64,000 bases of DNA, from positions 1,660,001 through 1,724,000 of the forward strand of contig NC_018868.3 of the NCBI RefSeq assembly GCF_000305785.2, given 5' to 3'. This DNA comes from Simiduia agarivorans SA1 = DSM 21679. Its GTDB lineage: Bacteria > Pseudomonadota > Gammaproteobacteria > Pseudomonadales > Cellvibrionaceae. The first letter of the stretch is position 1, and the number at the start of each line of letters is the position of its first letter. Positions 1 to 9,702 of the stretch are shown here, piece by piece. Under the pieces are notes generated by a model. That model was given only the letters and a program-made list of their open reading frames with translations. It did no database searches and was not told the origin of the DNA. A program made the position numbers and the translations under genes.

Positions 1-1055
1 ATCGGCGATATCAGCAGCTTCTATTACTCGCTGCTGTTTTTGCATGAAGGCAATCGCCCGCGCACCCCAATGCCAGATCCGGTCAGCTATAAACCCGGGC
101 GCGCGCCCAGCTATGATCGCTATCAGCCGCTACGAACATCCCTGCGCGAGGCCTATGCGGCGATAAGGTCAATTCCGGCGTTGCAGCCACTGTATGCAGG
201 GGTAAAGACCAGCTTGGAGCAGGATTACCTCGCGTCTAACGCGCGCCTGGCCCACGACCTGATCAACCTCACCAGCACGGACGTGGTTACCAGTGCCGAT
301 GAAATCAAAGCCAGTAACGCCAACTCCATTGAAGGCATTCTGGATGAAGCACTGAAGCAAATAGAACAAGCCCGTGGCGACCCGGGAAAACTCTATGTGG
401 TTTCACCTTACCTGTTTATTCCACGCTACAAAACAAACGTGGGGAGGTCACCCGCGATGGCGCCGCAGACACCCTGGCCGCATTGGAAAAATACCCTAAC
501 ACCGAAATTCATATCATCACCAACTCCGTGCTCACCAGCGATAACTTTTTCACCCAAAGCGTTATCGACATGGATACAGCGCCACGCCTGTTACTTGACT
601 CAACCAGTTATGCGGCATGGCTGGACGCCGAACACAATCCGGCGCTGACTGAATCCGCGCTCTGGCGAAAACTGATCGATCACCCCCGCATACACATCTA
701 TCAAACCGGCACGCTGGACGCCGACCTGATTGGCGGCAATACCGTATTCGGTAAGCTGCACGCCAAGTTCCTGTTCACCGACCTGTTTGGTTTTGTTGGC
801 ACGTCAAACTTCGACTACCGCTCGCGCTTGTACAATAGCGAAATGGGTTTCTACTTTGACAGCCCGGAGGTCATCAAAGCGCTGCAAAAGGAATTTGACT
901 TCCTGAAATCGCAATCGTTGCGCTGGGGAACGCCGGAATGGCTGGAAATGCGCCAGAAGATCATCCAGGCAGGCGGAATGAAAGGCTACTCCACCAAACA
1001 ACAACGCCTGCTTTATAAAACCATGAAAGGGACCGGGCTGATCTGGTTATTTTAA
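1..1055 (+). pseudogene. Phospholipase D-like protein, 5' truncated by window edge and frameshifted
   Basis: The reading frame is open from base 1 and continues to about 441. The protein then continues in another frame to the TAA at 1053-1055. The second half carries a PLD/HKD signature (HAKFLFTD followed by GTSNFDYRSRLYNSEMGF), typical of the C-terminal catalytic motif of cardiolipin-synthase-like and other PLD-superfamily phosphodiesterases. The break lies at a GGGG run (441-444). One extra G there would join YLFIPRYKTN to GEVTRDGAADTLAALEKYPN without loss. The first HKD motif would lie upstream of the window. This is either a recent pseudogene or an assembly error in a homopolymer. Exact substrate is unknown. 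Confidence 0.75.
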
Positions 1056-1137
1056 GCGCGACCTTAGTGCCCTGTCTGGGTGGCTCACTGATAACCAGCG
1101 AACTTCCCAGACGGCACACCTGCGGGCAATTGCTGAA

Positions 1138-1521
1138 CTAAGGCCTTGATTGCTTATAGGGCACCGAGTAAGCCATTCCCCAGCAGGTCAGGTATTCATT
1201 GCACGCCGCGGTTGGCTCGGTGCCGCAACGTTCCACCACCAGACCATTGCCGCCCTTATCGAGCACTTGTAATTTCATCGCTTTTACCAGCGACTGTTTG
1301 CTGACGGGCGCATCGCCTGGCTTGGGCTGGCACTCGCTGGCTTCAATCAGTCCAAGCGCATCAGCGTTGTATTTGACGATATCTTCCTTGCTGTACTCTA
1401 CGACTGCAGTGCTCTTTACCGACCCTGTAACATACTCGCCAACGTTGGTCGAAAAGCTCATGCCATTACAGCCGGTGAGCACTAACCCACCTAAAAACAC
1501 AATACCGTGCATCCTGTTCAT
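1138..1521 (-). CDS. RcsF-like outer-membrane lipoprotein
   Basis: A 127-residue protein starting at the ATG at 1521, which has AAGGAA about 8 nt upstream; an ATG 24 nt further upstream is less well placed. The signal peptide ends in a lipobox, LTGC, with the lipidated Cys at 18. The C-terminal part has four cysteines (about C64, C99, C107, C113) in the spacing seen in RcsF, with the RcsF-like order LG-x(4)-SxCQ, a helix, an N-G/A-hydrophobic strand ending in C, and C-x5-C. RcsF senses envelope damage and signals to the Rcs phosphorelay; its disulfides are needed for folding. No Rcs genes are in the window. It is the last gene of the minus-strand operon starting at 5063. Family assignment is from motif spacing only. 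Confidence 0.6.
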   Translation of the reverse strand: MNRMHGIVFLGGLVLTGCNGMSFSTNVGEYVTGSVKSTAVVEYSKEDIVKYNADALGLIEASECQPKPGDAPVSKQSLVKAMKLQVLDKGGNGLVVERCGTEPTAACNEYLTCWGMAYSVPYKQSRP

Positions 1522-1548
1522 TGCTCTATTTCCTTGAAGAAACACTTT

Positions 1549-2082
1549 TCACTCGAGGGCAGAATCTTGCTCAACCCACACAATTTCGTTCACATTGAAT
1601 CCCAATCCATCAATACGCTCGATGAATTGCCGCTTGACCTCCTCACTCACCGTCGGCGTACGCGAGAGCAACCAGAGATAGTCCCGGTTGTAGCCCGCCA
1701 CATAGGCTAACTGATACGCCTCAGGCATCGCAAACACCACATAGGTCGAATAGAAAGGCCCGAAAAAAGACACCTCCAGGTGCGCCGTTTGCGAATCGCC
1801 GGAAAACTGCGCAACGCCTTCGGCCTCTCGCCACTCGCCCGAAGCGGCATCAAAGCCGCGATTCAAAACCCGCACCCGGCCATCGTCGCGCACAGAGTAT
1901 TGCGCACTGACGCGACTCAGCCCCCGCTCGAAACTATGGTCCAGGCGGGCTATTTCATACCAGGTACCTGCATAACGATTCAGTTCAAAGGGTTGCACTG
2001 GCGCAACGCCTTCAGGCAAACCGGTACACGCTGTCAGTAGCAGCGCCACCAAAAAAAACCACAACCGTGTTCGGATACGCAT
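1549..2082 (-). CDS. blc: Bacterial lipocalin (Blc-like lipoprotein)
   Basis: A 177-residue protein of normal Blc length. The signal peptide ends at a lipobox, LLTAC (Cys19). The lipocalin signature GTWYEIARLDHSFERG follows at about residues 39-54, and later blocks such as FFGPFYSTYVVF and YLWLLSRTP match the Blc core. Blc proteins are outer-membrane-anchored carriers of lysophospholipids or fatty acids, expressed under envelope stress. The ATG at 2082 directly abuts the TAA of the upstream gene and has a strong GGGAGGA ribosome site, so translation is probably coupled. Its place beside an RcsF-like lipoprotein supports an envelope-maintenance role. Confidence 0.9.
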   Translation of the reverse strand: MRIRTRLWFFLVALLLTACTGLPEGVAPVQPFELNRYAGTWYEIARLDHSFERGLSRVSAQYSVRDDGRVRVLNRGFDAASGEWREAEGVAQFSGDSQTAHLEVSFFGPFYSTYVVFAMPEAYQLAYVAGYNRDYLWLLSRTPTVSEEVKRQFIERIDGLGFNVNEIVWVEQDSALE

Positions 2083-2457
2083 TTAATCCTCCCCGTGCTT
2101 TTGACATTGCGCAGGTACCGACGCAATGTGCCTGCGCTGATAAAGCCTGCCCACCGATTCCAACCGGAATAATGTGAGCGGTTGCGCCTGATTCATATCG
2201 GTAATTTCATACCGTTCGCCCGCCTGCGCGGTCCACTCGAACAGGCAGTCATAGTGGCCCGAAAACGTCGGATAGCGGGCCTTCACTTGCAGTGGGCCAG
2301 GCGCGAGTTCCAACCGGTATCCGCGCACATCGGTTGCCGGCAAACGAGCACCACCGGCCGTCCAGATTTTAAACGACGATTCCACGAGAACCCATTCGTC
2401 CGTCCGCGCCTGAGACACAACAAACATCAGACAGAAACCAACGAGCAAGCGCTTCAT
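2083..2457 (-). CDS. Small secreted protein of unknown function
   Basis: A 124-residue protein that I do not recognise. It begins with a cleavable signal peptide (MKRLLVGFCLMFVVSQARTDEW), so it is probably periplasmic. Two cysteines (in HYDCLFEW and PAQCQKH) could form a disulfide. The middle looks like a small beta-rich domain. Its start overlaps the stop of the outer-membrane barrel gene by 4 nt (ATGA) and its stop abuts blc, so it is translated as part of the same operon. The conserved packing suggests a role in the envelope, but nothing more specific can be said. Confidence 0.7.
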   Translation of the reverse strand: MKRLLVGFCLMFVVSQARTDEWVLVESSFKIWTAGGARLPATDVRGYRLELAPGPLQVKARYPTFSGHYDCLFEWTAQAGERYEITDMNQAQPLTLFRLESVGRLYQRRHIASVPAQCQKHGED

Positions 2458-3443
2458 CGTGCACTAATCCCCACATTAACGCCACGTAAATCGCCGCCAC
2501 CAATAACGCCAAACTGTACCCCGACAGATTCCCAACCGAACCAACCCAAAGGCCGGATATTGAGTTGCCAGTCGAGACCGGCACCCAACTCATGCTGCCG
2601 GGTAAAACCCAGAGACAGGCGACTGAAGTCGGAAAAGTCGGTGAAGTGGTAATACACCCGCCATCGCCATGGGCGGCCACCCCACTGCCAGGGGCTGGCG
2701 AAACGCGCCTCGGCCCCGAGTTTGTGCGCGTGTGTCCAGTCATCCGTATCAACCAGATCGACCCGACTATTGAGCACATCTGTGTACATGCCGTTGATCT
2801 GCGCCGCCAACAACCATTGGGTCTGTCCTTGCCAGAGCACGTATTCAACATCCAGATTGCCGGCCAGAGAGACCGTATCCACGTCATCGCCAATGGCCTG
2901 CTCAACGCTTTCCGAAAACGCCGTGGACGAGAGATCTGTTAGCTGAAACTGCGTTTGGGTTTGCATCCAGCTGGTGGTCATATACGGCCGGATTTTGAGC
3001 GATGAGGTCAAGGGCAGCGACCAGCCATAGGAAAGACGCAGGCCCTGCATTTCGCGCTCGATATTCAAAACAACCGTTTCATCATTCGGGCCTGCAAGCT
3101 CCACCCGATCGCGATGGGTACCCGCAATAAACCCGGCGCCCCAGAATCCGTTTTCGATGCGGTCGGGCAAGATAAATTCGGCATTGAAGCCCAAGCCGGT
3201 GCGCGATATTTCCGATTCACGCCGGGGGGCATCAATAGACATTTGCGCACTTTCAAGTCCAGGCGTTGAGGTTGCGCCGATAAAAGCAATAAATGATCGC
3301 TTGATGGCTTGCTCGTCCAGCGCCTCCAACTTCAGCCGGTCATCAGCCATCGCGCCCGGCGCCAGCAAGACGCACATGATCAATACGACACCTGAATGGC
3401 GAGACAGCCTGAATGCCCGCGCACACCAAAGGCTCTTCAACAC
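2454..3443 (-). CDS. Outer-membrane beta-barrel protein
   Basis: A 329-residue protein with an N-terminal signal region (hydrophobic stretch VVLIMCVLLAPGAMA, cleavage near residue 33). It then has a long series of alternating polar/hydrophobic aromatic-rich strands, for example LRLSYGWSLPL, WRVYYHFTDFSDF and LGAGLDWQLNIRPLG. The sequence ends in a strand without the canonical terminal Phe (NVGISAR). The length and strand pattern fit a single-domain barrel of roughly 10-12 strands, such as the solitary autotransporter-type barrels of marine gammaproteobacteria, but this family assignment is uncertain. It lies 4 nt downstream of a K+-channel gene and overlaps the next gene by 4 nt. Confidence 0.65.
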   Translation of the reverse strand: MLKSLWCARAFRLSRHSGVVLIMCVLLAPGAMADDRLKLEALDEQAIKRSFIAFIGATSTPGLESAQMSIDAPRRESEISRTGLGFNAEFILPDRIENGFWGAGFIAGTHRDRVELAGPNDETVVLNIEREMQGLRLSYGWSLPLTSSLKIRPYMTTSWMQTQTQFQLTDLSSTAFSESVEQAIGDDVDTVSLAGNLDVEYVLWQGQTQWLLAAQINGMYTDVLNSRVDLVDTDDWTHAHKLGAEARFASPWQWGGRPWRWRVYYHFTDFSDFSRLSLGFTRQHELGAGLDWQLNIRPLGWFGWESVGVQFGVIGGGDLRGVNVGISAR

Positions 3444-3447
3444 GCGA

Positions 3448-4128
3448 CTAGTCGTCCTTGCCGGGTGTCACGTGCAGGCCCACCAAGCGCGCCATAATGA
3501 TGGCAATGTAAAACTGCCCTATCATGGCCTCCACCGCCGCCCAGCTTTGCGCAACTTTATGGACCGGCACAATGTCGCCGTAACCCAGCGTGGATAAGGT
3601 AACAAAGCTGTAGTAGGTAAACACCCCCATCATCTGTTCTTCCAGCGCCATTGCAGCCTGCTCGGGCGGAAACCGGAAGGCGCCATCGAAATAAAGATTG
3701 ATATTGGAATAGATCGCCGCCCACATGAGCGCCAACATCAGGTAAACGCACATAGACGCCACAATGATATTGGTTGTCACCTGTCGGGCGCGCAGGATGT
3801 GAAGTAAAAAGCGGTAACAGATAAAACCCAGAAATGCGATGGTAGTGAGGTTGTCCAGATAAAAGACAAAGTTGCTGTGCTGAAAATGCTCTAACCACAA
3901 AGTGGCCAGCGTGGGCAGCAACAGTAACACGGCCATTAACAAAATCCGCCGCTGCCCAACCACCGTGTAAGCTGCCGCCACCAGCACAGCGGTGAATACT
4001 CCTTTCCAGATCAGATTGAACAGCGGATGACCATCAAAGTAGGGAGGGATCAATACCGCGCCGAACAATGCGGCCAACAATAACGAAAACCGGAATTCGC
4101 CGGTCTCTTCATGTGCCAGCAGGCTCAT
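3448..4128 (-). CDS. Two-pore-helix potassium channel family protein
   Basis: A 226-residue membrane protein with about six hydrophobic segments. The pore loop is TYYSFVTLSTLGYGDIVPVH, with the K+ selectivity filter TLGYGD at about residues 180-185, followed by a final inner helix (AVEAMIGQFYIAIIMARLVG). This matches the Ion_trans_2 family. There is no clear arginine-rich S4 and no RCK/TrkA domain. Its ATG overlaps the stop of the upstream voltage-gated channel gene by 4 nt. Two different K+ channels translated together could form a heteromeric system or act under different conditions. Function as a K+ channel is inferred from the filter. Confidence 0.85.
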   Translation of the reverse strand: MSLLAHEETGEFRFSLLLAALFGAVLIPPYFDGHPLFNLIWKGVFTAVLVAAAYTVVGQRRILLMAVLLLLPTLATLWLEHFQHSNFVFYLDNLTTIAFLGFICYRFLLHILRARQVTTNIIVASMCVYLMLALMWAAIYSNINLYFDGAFRFPPEQAAMALEEQMMGVFTYYSFVTLSTLGYGDIVPVHKVAQSWAAVEAMIGQFYIAIIMARLVGLHVTPGKDD

Positions 4129-5063
4129 ACCAAATCCTTGAGATTAAATTTTTCGCCACAGTGCGGGCAGGATTTCAGGTGGCTGTTGAATTTGCGCAGC
4201 AGTTCCTGTTCTTCTTCATCGGACACCCCTAAATCAGCTTTCATCTGCGCCAATACCACCGACTCCTGTTGGGTAAGCTGCCCGTCCTCAAGCGCGTGTT
4301 TGAGTTCGGCCTCAAATTTTTCACGCCGCAAACCAAGCTCCCGCGAATAGCCGGCCGCCAATATACCCGCCGGCAAGGCCGCCATGCCCACGCCAGTCAG
4401 CATCAGCAACACACCAAACACCCGCCCCATCAGCGTAACAGGGACCACATCGCCGTAACCGACGGTGGTCAGGGTCACGGTGGCCCACCAAAGCGCATGC
4501 GGTATTGATCCGAACGCTTCGGGCTGTGCGTCGCGTTCCACCACATACATGCCACTGGCGGCGAGAATAATCAGGATTGCCATTACAAACATGGCACTGC
4601 CGATACTGGGCAGTTCTTTTTTGATAACCGTGACCATCAGTTCCATCGATGCGGAATAGCGGGTCAGTTTGAAAATACGCAGCAGGCGCAAACCGCGCAG
4701 CACGCGGGCATCGATGCCGACTAACATACTGAGGTAAAAAGGTGCGATGGCCAGAATATCCACCAGCGCCATACCCGATCGCATAAACGCCAAGCGGGGA
4801 TAACGGCGCCGATTAAATTGCGGATGATCGGGCGCTACCCAGATGCGCAGCAGGTATTCCACTGTGAATATTGCGACCGATACCAATTCAAACCAGTAGA
4901 ATTCGCGTTGCCATTCCAGGTAGATGCTTCGCACAGACTCCACAACCACTGCAACCACATTGGCAAAAATCAGCAGCATCAGCAGTGCATTGAACAGTCT
5001 GGACGCGAACCCCTTGTTGGTTTCAAGCAACTGATAGGTTCTGAACCGCAAGCTGTTGGCCAT
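4125..5063 (-). CDS. Voltage-gated potassium channel, Kv type
   Basis: A 312-residue six-helix channel. An S4-like helix has regularly spaced basic residues (RVLRGLRLLRIFKLTR, about residues 120-135). The pore has the filter TTVGYGD at about 199-205, followed by S6. The cytosolic tail is charged and ends in a Cys pair, CPHC (C299, C302), within SCPHCGEKFNL, which looks like half a zinc ribbon and may allow dimeric metal binding. The ATG at 5063 has AAGGTG just upstream. It is the first gene of the envelope operon that runs down to 1138. Divergence from Kch of E. coli includes the lack of an RCK domain. Confidence 0.88.
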   Translation of the reverse strand: MANSLRFRTYQLLETNKGFASRLFNALLMLLIFANVVAVVVESVRSIYLEWQREFYWFELVSVAIFTVEYLLRIWVAPDHPQFNRRRYPRLAFMRSGMALVDILAIAPFYLSMLVGIDARVLRGLRLLRIFKLTRYSASMELMVTVIKKELPSIGSAMFVMAILIILAASGMYVVERDAQPEAFGSIPHALWWATVTLTTVGYGDVVPVTLMGRVFGVLLMLTGVGMAALPAGILAAGYSRELGLRREKFEAELKHALEDGQLTQQESVVLAQMKADLGVSDEEEQELLRKFNSHLKSCPHCGEKFNLKDLV

Positions 5064-5102
5064 TGGGCACCTTATTATTTTTTTAGGAGTTTTTATCTTA
5101 AC

Positions 5103-6191
5103 TCAATCGTCATCCATTTCGATCACAGGCACCTGCACGCCCTCGGCCACCCACAGGTTAGCCGCCATCTGGCGGGCTATGCGGCGGTAGCTTTCTGCCA
5201 CATCACCCTCGGGATCGGCGATCACAGTGGGCTTACCTGCGTCCATCTGCTCGCGGATGGCGAGCTCCAGTGGCAGTGAACCCAGCAATTGGGTCTGGTA
5301 TTCGCGCGCAATGCGCTCACCGCCACCCTCGCCAAATATATGCTCCTCATGACCGCAGGCGGAACACACGTGGGTGGCCATGTTTTCCACCACACCCAAC
5401 ACCGGCACGTTTACCTTGCGGAACATTTCGATGCCTTTCTTGGCATCCAGCAGTGCGATGTCCTGCGGCGTAGTGACAATCACAGAACCGGTCACCGGCA
5501 CCGATTGCGCCAGTGTCAGTTGAATATCACCGGTGCCCGGCGGCATATCAATTAATAAATAGTCCAGATCGTGCCACAAGGTGAGCGACAACAACTGCTG
5601 CAGGGCACCGCTCACCATCGGGCCGCGCCAGATCATGGGGGTTTGCTCGGTCACCAGAAAGCCCATGGAATTGATCTGCACACCGTGCGCCTCGATAGGC
5701 TCCATGTGTTTCTGCCCCCGGATTTGCGGGCGCACCTTGCCCACGCCGAACATCTGCGGCTGGCTGGGGCCATAGATATCGGCATCCAGCACCCCTACGC
5801 GCGCACCTTCGGCCGCCAGCGCCAACGCCAGGTTGGCGGTAGTCGTGGATTTACCGACGCCGCCCTTGCCCGAGGCCACGGCGACAATATTGGCCACCTG
5901 GGGCAGCGGTTCTTTCTGGTTAGCGCTGGCTTTGGGTTGAATCAGCCAGCCCACATCGCAGGTCACCGATTGCACGCCCTCTACGGTGGACACGGCAACG
6001 CACACAGATTCCTCAATATGCCCCTTGAGCGACCTGGCCGGGTAACCCAGCATCACGTGCACGGCCACTGCACCGTTATTACTGATCTCCACCCCGGCAA
6101 TCGCGTTCAGGGCGGTCAGCGACCGGCCGGTACAGGGGTCTTTTACGTACTCCAGCGCGGCTAATACAGACTCGCGCGACAGGCTCACCAT
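5103..6191 (-). CDS. apbC: Iron-sulfur cluster carrier ATPase (Mrp/ApbC)
   Basis: A 362-residue protein with an N-terminal MIP18-like domain (about 1-90) and a P-loop ATPase domain with GKGGVGKS at about 108-115 and later DADIYGPSQP and LIDMPPGTGD. The CxxC motif CSAC near residue 270 would bind the bridging Fe-S cluster in a dimer. Mrp/ApbC proteins carry Fe-S clusters to apoproteins in the cytosol. The ATG at 6191 has AAGGAA upstream. The gene is divergent from metG, an arrangement common in gammaproteobacteria. Confidence 0.95.
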   Translation of the reverse strand: MVSLSRESVLAALEYVKDPCTGRSLTALNAIAGVEISNNGAVAVHVMLGYPARSLKGHIEESVCVAVSTVEGVQSVTCDVGWLIQPKASANQKEPLPQVANIVAVASGKGGVGKSTTTANLALALAAEGARVGVLDADIYGPSQPQMFGVGKVRPQIRGQKHMEPIEAHGVQINSMGFLVTEQTPMIWRGPMVSGALQQLLSLTLWHDLDYLLIDMPPGTGDIQLTLAQSVPVTGSVIVTTPQDIALLDAKKGIEMFRKVNVPVLGVVENMATHVCSACGHEEHIFGEGGGERIAREYQTQLLGSLPLELAIREQMDAGKPTVIADPEGDVAESYRRIARQMAANLWVAEGVQVPVIEMDDD

Positions 6192-6351
6192 GGGAATTCC
6201 TTGTGCTCAGATTCAAGTTTTGCGGGCATTTTACCCGAAATCACACGTACCACACCTAATCAACCGACGGCAAAAATGCTATAGTGCGCGGCTTTTCGCG
6301 GCCCGGGCAAGGGCTGCGTATCCGAGATGACACTGATTACAGAGAATACCC

Positions 6352-8367
6352 ATGAGTGAACGCCGTCAGATTCTGGTGACCAGCGCCCTGCCCTATGCCA
6401 ATGGCTCCCTGCACCTGGGCCACTTGCTCGAGCACATTCAGACCGATATCTGGGTACGCTTCCAGCAGACCCGCGGTCACGACTGCACCTACGTGTGCGC
6501 CGACGACGCCCACGGTACCGCCATCATGTTGAAGGCTGAGGAACTGGGCATCAGCCCGGAAGCCCATATCGACAACATGAAGGCCGAGCACATGGCGGAC
6601 TTCAAAGGCTTCCTGATCAATCACCACAATTATCACTCCACCCATTCGGACGAGAACCGGCAATTGTCGTCGCTCATTTATGAGCGCCTGAAAGCCAATG
6701 GTCACATTGCCAGCCGCACCATTACCCAGGCGTTTGACCCGGAGAAAAACCTGTTTCTGGCCGACCGCTACATCAAGGGCAGCTGCCCCAAGTGCAAGGC
6801 CGAAGACCAGTACGGCGACAACTGCGAAGTGTGCGGCGCCACCTACTCGCCCGCCGACCTGATCAACCCGCGCTCGGTGATCAGTGGCGCCACGCCGGTG
6901 AAGAAAGACTCCGAACACTTCTTTTTCCGTCTGCCCGCGTTTGAGGATTTCCTGAAAACCTGGACCCGTTCGGGCACCCTGCAGCCGGAAGTGGCCAACA
7001 AACTGGCCGAATGGCTGGATAGCGGCCTGCAGGAGTGGGACATTTCCCGCGATGCACCCTATTTCGGGTTCGAGATCCCGGGCGAAAAAGACAAGTTCTT
7101 CTATGTATGGCTGGACGCGCCCATCGGCTACATGGCCAGCCACAAAAACCTGTGTGACCGCACCGGTGCCGACTGGGACGCCATCTGGAACAAAGACTCC
7201 ACCGCCGAGCTGTACCACTTCATTGGCAAGGACATCGTCAATTTCCACGCCCTGTTCTGGCCCGCCATGTTGAGCTCCGCCCAGTTCCGCACGCCCACCA
7301 AGGTGTGCGTACACGGCTTTCTCACCGTCAACGGCAAGAAGATGTCCAAGTCGCGCGGCACCTTTATCAATGCCAAAAGCTACCTGGAACACCTGAATCC
7401 GGAATACCTGCGCTACTACTTCGCCGCCAAGCTGGGCGCCTCGGTGGATGACCTGGACCTGAACCTGGAAGACTTTGTGAACCGGGTAAATTCGGATCTG
7501 GTGGGCAAGGTGGTCAACATTGCCAGCCGCACCGCCAAGTTTGTGCAGAAGGCCGGTGGCGTATTGGCTGCCAATCCCGAGCCCGAACTCTGGGCACAGT
7601 TTGTGGATGCAGGCGAATCCATCGCCCGCTGCTATGAAGACCGCGAATTCGGCCGTGCCATGCGCGAAATCATGGCCCTGGCCGACACCGCCAACGAGTA
7701 CATTGCCGCCAAAGCGCCCTGGTCGCTGGCGAAGGAAGCCGGCAAAGAACCGGAAGTACTGGCCATTTGCTCGCTCGGCATTAACATGTTCCGCGCCCTG
7801 CTCACCTATTTAAAGCCGGTGCTGCCGGCCATGACCGAAGCCGCCGAGGCCTTCCTGGGCGAAACCCTGGCCTGGGACAAGCCGGTCAGCTACCGCGATG
7901 GCGAGTCCATCAACGACTTCAAACCCTTGATGACCCGAATCGACACCAAAGCCGTAGACGCCATGATTGAAGCCAACAAGCAACCTGAACCCGCGCCCGA
8001 AGCCAAGGCCACAGGCCCCCTCGCCGATGAGCCATTGGCCGCCGAAATCAATTTCGACGATTTTGCCAAGGTGGACCTGCGCATCGCCCTGATCAAAGAC
8101 GCCCAGCATGTGGAAGGCGCCGACAAGCTGCTGCAGCTGACGCTGGATATTGGCGGCGAAACCCGCAATGTGTTCTCCGGCATCAAGAGCGCTTATCAGC
8201 CGGAAGATCTGGTGGGTAAGCTCACCGTGATGGTAGCCAACCTGGCACCGCGCAAAATGAAGTTCGGCATGAGCGAAGGCATGGTGCTGGCGGCCGGCCC
8301 CGGCAAAAAGGAGATTTACCTGCTGGAGCCACACGCAGGCGCAAAACCTGGCCAGCGGGTCATGTAA
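6352..8367 (+). CDS. metG: Methionyl-tRNA synthetase
   Basis: A 671-residue class I aminoacyl-tRNA synthetase that charges tRNA-Met in the cytosol. Visible hallmarks are the HIGH-type motif HLGH after PYANGS near residue 20, a zinc knuckle (CPKC...CEVC at about 145-162) and KMSKS at 330-334. The C-terminal EMAPII-like tRNA-binding domain begins near residue 560 ([16 protein letters not shown]) and is joined by a Glu/Pro/Ala-rich linker. Length matches the E. coli enzyme. It faces apbC across a 160-nt shared promoter region that contains a TATAGT-like -10 near 6280. Confidence 0.97.
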   Translation: MSERRQILVTSALPYANGSLHLGHLLEHIQTDIWVRFQQTRGHDCTYVCADDAHGTAIMLKAEELGISPEAHIDNMKAEHMADFKGFLINHHNYHSTHSDENRQLSSLIYERLKANGHIASRTITQAFDPEKNLFLADRYIKGSCPKCKAEDQYGDNCEVCGATYSPADLINPRSVISGATPVKKDSEHFFFRLPAFEDFLKTWTRSGTLQPEVANKLAEWLDSGLQEWDISRDAPYFGFEIPGEKDKFFYVWLDAPIGYMASHKNLCDRTGADWDAIWNKDSTAELYHFIGKDIVNFHALFWPAMLSSAQFRTPTKVCVHGFLTVNGKKMSKSRGTFINAKSYLEHLNPEYLRYYFAAKLGASVDDLDLNLEDFVNRVNSDLVGKVVNIASRTAKFVQKAGGVLAANPEPELWAQFVDAGESIARCYEDREFGRAMREIMALADTANEYIAAKAPWSLAKEAGKEPEVLAICSLGINMFRALLTYLKPVLPAMTEAAEAFLGETLAWDKPVSYRDGESINDFKPLMTRIDTKAVDAMIEANKQPEPAPEAKATGPLADEPLAAEINFDDFAKVDLRIALIKDAQHVEGADKLLQLTLDIGGETRNVFSGIKSAYQPEDLVGKLTVMVANLAPRKMKFGMSEGMVLAAGPGKKEIYLLEPHAGAKPGQRVM

Positions 8368-8428
8368 CACTGCCTAAGCATATTCGTAACCGATATAAGG
8401 CTACCTAGCCGGTAATATTGAAGGCTAT

Positions 8429-8456
8429 AAAGGCCGCAGGGATAATAGCGGCCTTT
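8429..8456 (+). terminator. Hairpin after metG
   Basis: A perfect 9-bp stem (AAAGGCCGC / GCGGCCTTT) with a 10-nt loop lies about 60 nt after the metG stop. The T-run is only three long, so it may be a weak terminator, leaving readthrough to rnfA possible. Confidence 0.5.
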
Positions 8457-8524
8457 CACTGACACGAACGTACTAGCGACGTTCTTCATATTGAGGGGCC
8501 ACGGCCCAGGGGACACCACAGCCA

Positions 8525-9100
8525 ATGACCGAATTTGCCGTCATTCTGCTGAGCACCATCTTGGTGAACAACTTTGTACTGGTCCAGTTTCTGGGCCTGT
8601 GTCCTTTTATGGGCGTGTCCAACAAAGTGGAAACCGCCGTCGGCATGGGCGGTGCCACCACCTTTGTGCTCACCCTCGCCTCCATTGCCAGCTATGTGGT
8701 CAACACCTGGGTGCTGGCGCCGCTGGGCCTGGAGTACCTGCGCACCATCGCCTTTATTCTGGTGATTGCGGTGGTCGTGCAATTCGCCAAAATGTTTATC
8801 GAAAAAACCAGCCCGCTACTGTACCGGGTGCTGGGTGTGTTCCTGCCATTGATTACCACTAACTGCGCGGTGCTGGGCGTGGCCCTGCAAAACACCGCCC
8901 ACGCTCACAACTTTTCCCAGTCGGCACTTTATGGCTTTGGCGCTGCACTCGGGTTTTCGCTGGTGCTGGTGCTGTTTTCCGCCATGCGCGAGCGCCTGGC
9001 CATGGCCGATGTGCCGGAACCCTTTAAGGGCGCCGCCATCGGTATGATTACCGCTGGCCTCATGTCGCTGGCGTTCATGGGCTTTGCGGGGCTGGTGTGA
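8525..9100 (+). CDS. rnfA: Rnf complex membrane subunit A
   Basis: A 191-residue protein with six membrane helices and the RnfA/NqrE signatures [20 protein letters not shown] near the N-terminus and [12 protein letters not shown] in the middle. RnfA and RnfE form a pseudo-symmetric pair that holds a [2Fe-2S] cluster between conserved cysteines inside the membrane. The complex couples electron flow between ferredoxin and NAD to ion transport, and in E. coli (Rsx) it keeps SoxR reduced. Its stop overlaps rnfB by 4 nt. The 5' leader carries a small hairpin (8466-8484). Confidence 0.96.
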   Translation: MTEFAVILLSTILVNNFVLVQFLGLCPFMGVSNKVETAVGMGGATTFVLTLASIASYVVNTWVLAPLGLEYLRTIAFILVIAVVVQFAKMFIEKTSPLLYRVLGVFLPLITTNCAVLGVALQNTAHAHNFSQSALYGFGAALGFSLVLVLFSAMRERLAMADVPEPFKGAAIGMITAGLMSLAFMGFAGLV

Positions 9101-9702
9101 TGCTGGAATTTATTCAGGCTCAACCCATCGTTGCTGCACTCATTGCCCTGGGCGGCTTATCCCTGCTGTTCGGCGCCATCCTGGGCTTTGCCGCTGTCCG
9201 CTTTAAGGTAGAAGGCGACCCGATAGTTGAACAGATCGATGCCCTGCTGCCGCAAACCCAATGCGGTCAATGTGGCCACCCGGGTTGCAAGCCCTACGCC
9301 CAAGGCATTGCCAATGGCGAAGCCATCAATAAATGCCCGCCCGGCGGCCAGGCCACCATCAATGCCATTGCCGACTTACTGGATGTGGAAGCCCCCACGC
9401 TGGATGCAGAACACGGCGTAGAGTTGGATGTACCACGGGTCGCTTATATTCGCGAAGACGAATGCATCGGCTGCACCAAGTGTATCCAGGCCTGCCCCAT
9501 GGACGCGATTCTGGGGGCTGCCAAACAAATGCACACGGTGATTGCCGACGAGTGCACCGGTTGCGACCTGTGCGTCGAACCCTGCCCGGTGGATTGCATC
9601 GACATGATCCCGGTGGAAACCACCCTGAAAACCTGGAAATGGGACAAGCCCGAGATTATTGCCTCGGACAAACCCACGCCTAAGACCGAGCAGGCTGCAT
9701 GA
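9097..9702 (+). CDS. rnfB: Rnf complex iron-sulfur subunit B
   Basis: A 201-residue protein with an N-terminal membrane helix (about 10-32). A four-Cys Fe-S motif follows within [15 protein letters not shown], completed by CPPGG. Two ferredoxin-type [4Fe-4S] motifs ([12 protein letters not shown] and [12 protein letters not shown]) lie near residues 125-170. RnfB is the electron entry and relay subunit on the cytoplasmic side. It overlaps rnfA and rnfC by 4 nt on each side, so the operon is translationally coupled. Confidence 0.96.
   Translation: MMLEFIQAQPIVAALIALGGLSLLFGAILGFAAVRFKVEGDPIVEQIDALLPQTQCGQCGHPGCKPYAQGIANGEAINKCPPGGQATINAIADLLDVEAPTLDAEHGVELDVPRVAYIREDECIGCTKCIQACPMDAILGAAKQMHTVIADECTGCDLCVEPCPVDCIDMIPVETTLKTWKWDKPEIIASDKPTPKTEQAA

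Noticed and set aside
6337..7392. Long minus-strand open frame opposite metG
   Set aside because: Gly/Val/His-rich translation without domain features, fully antisense to a certain gene; a product of GC-rich codon bias.
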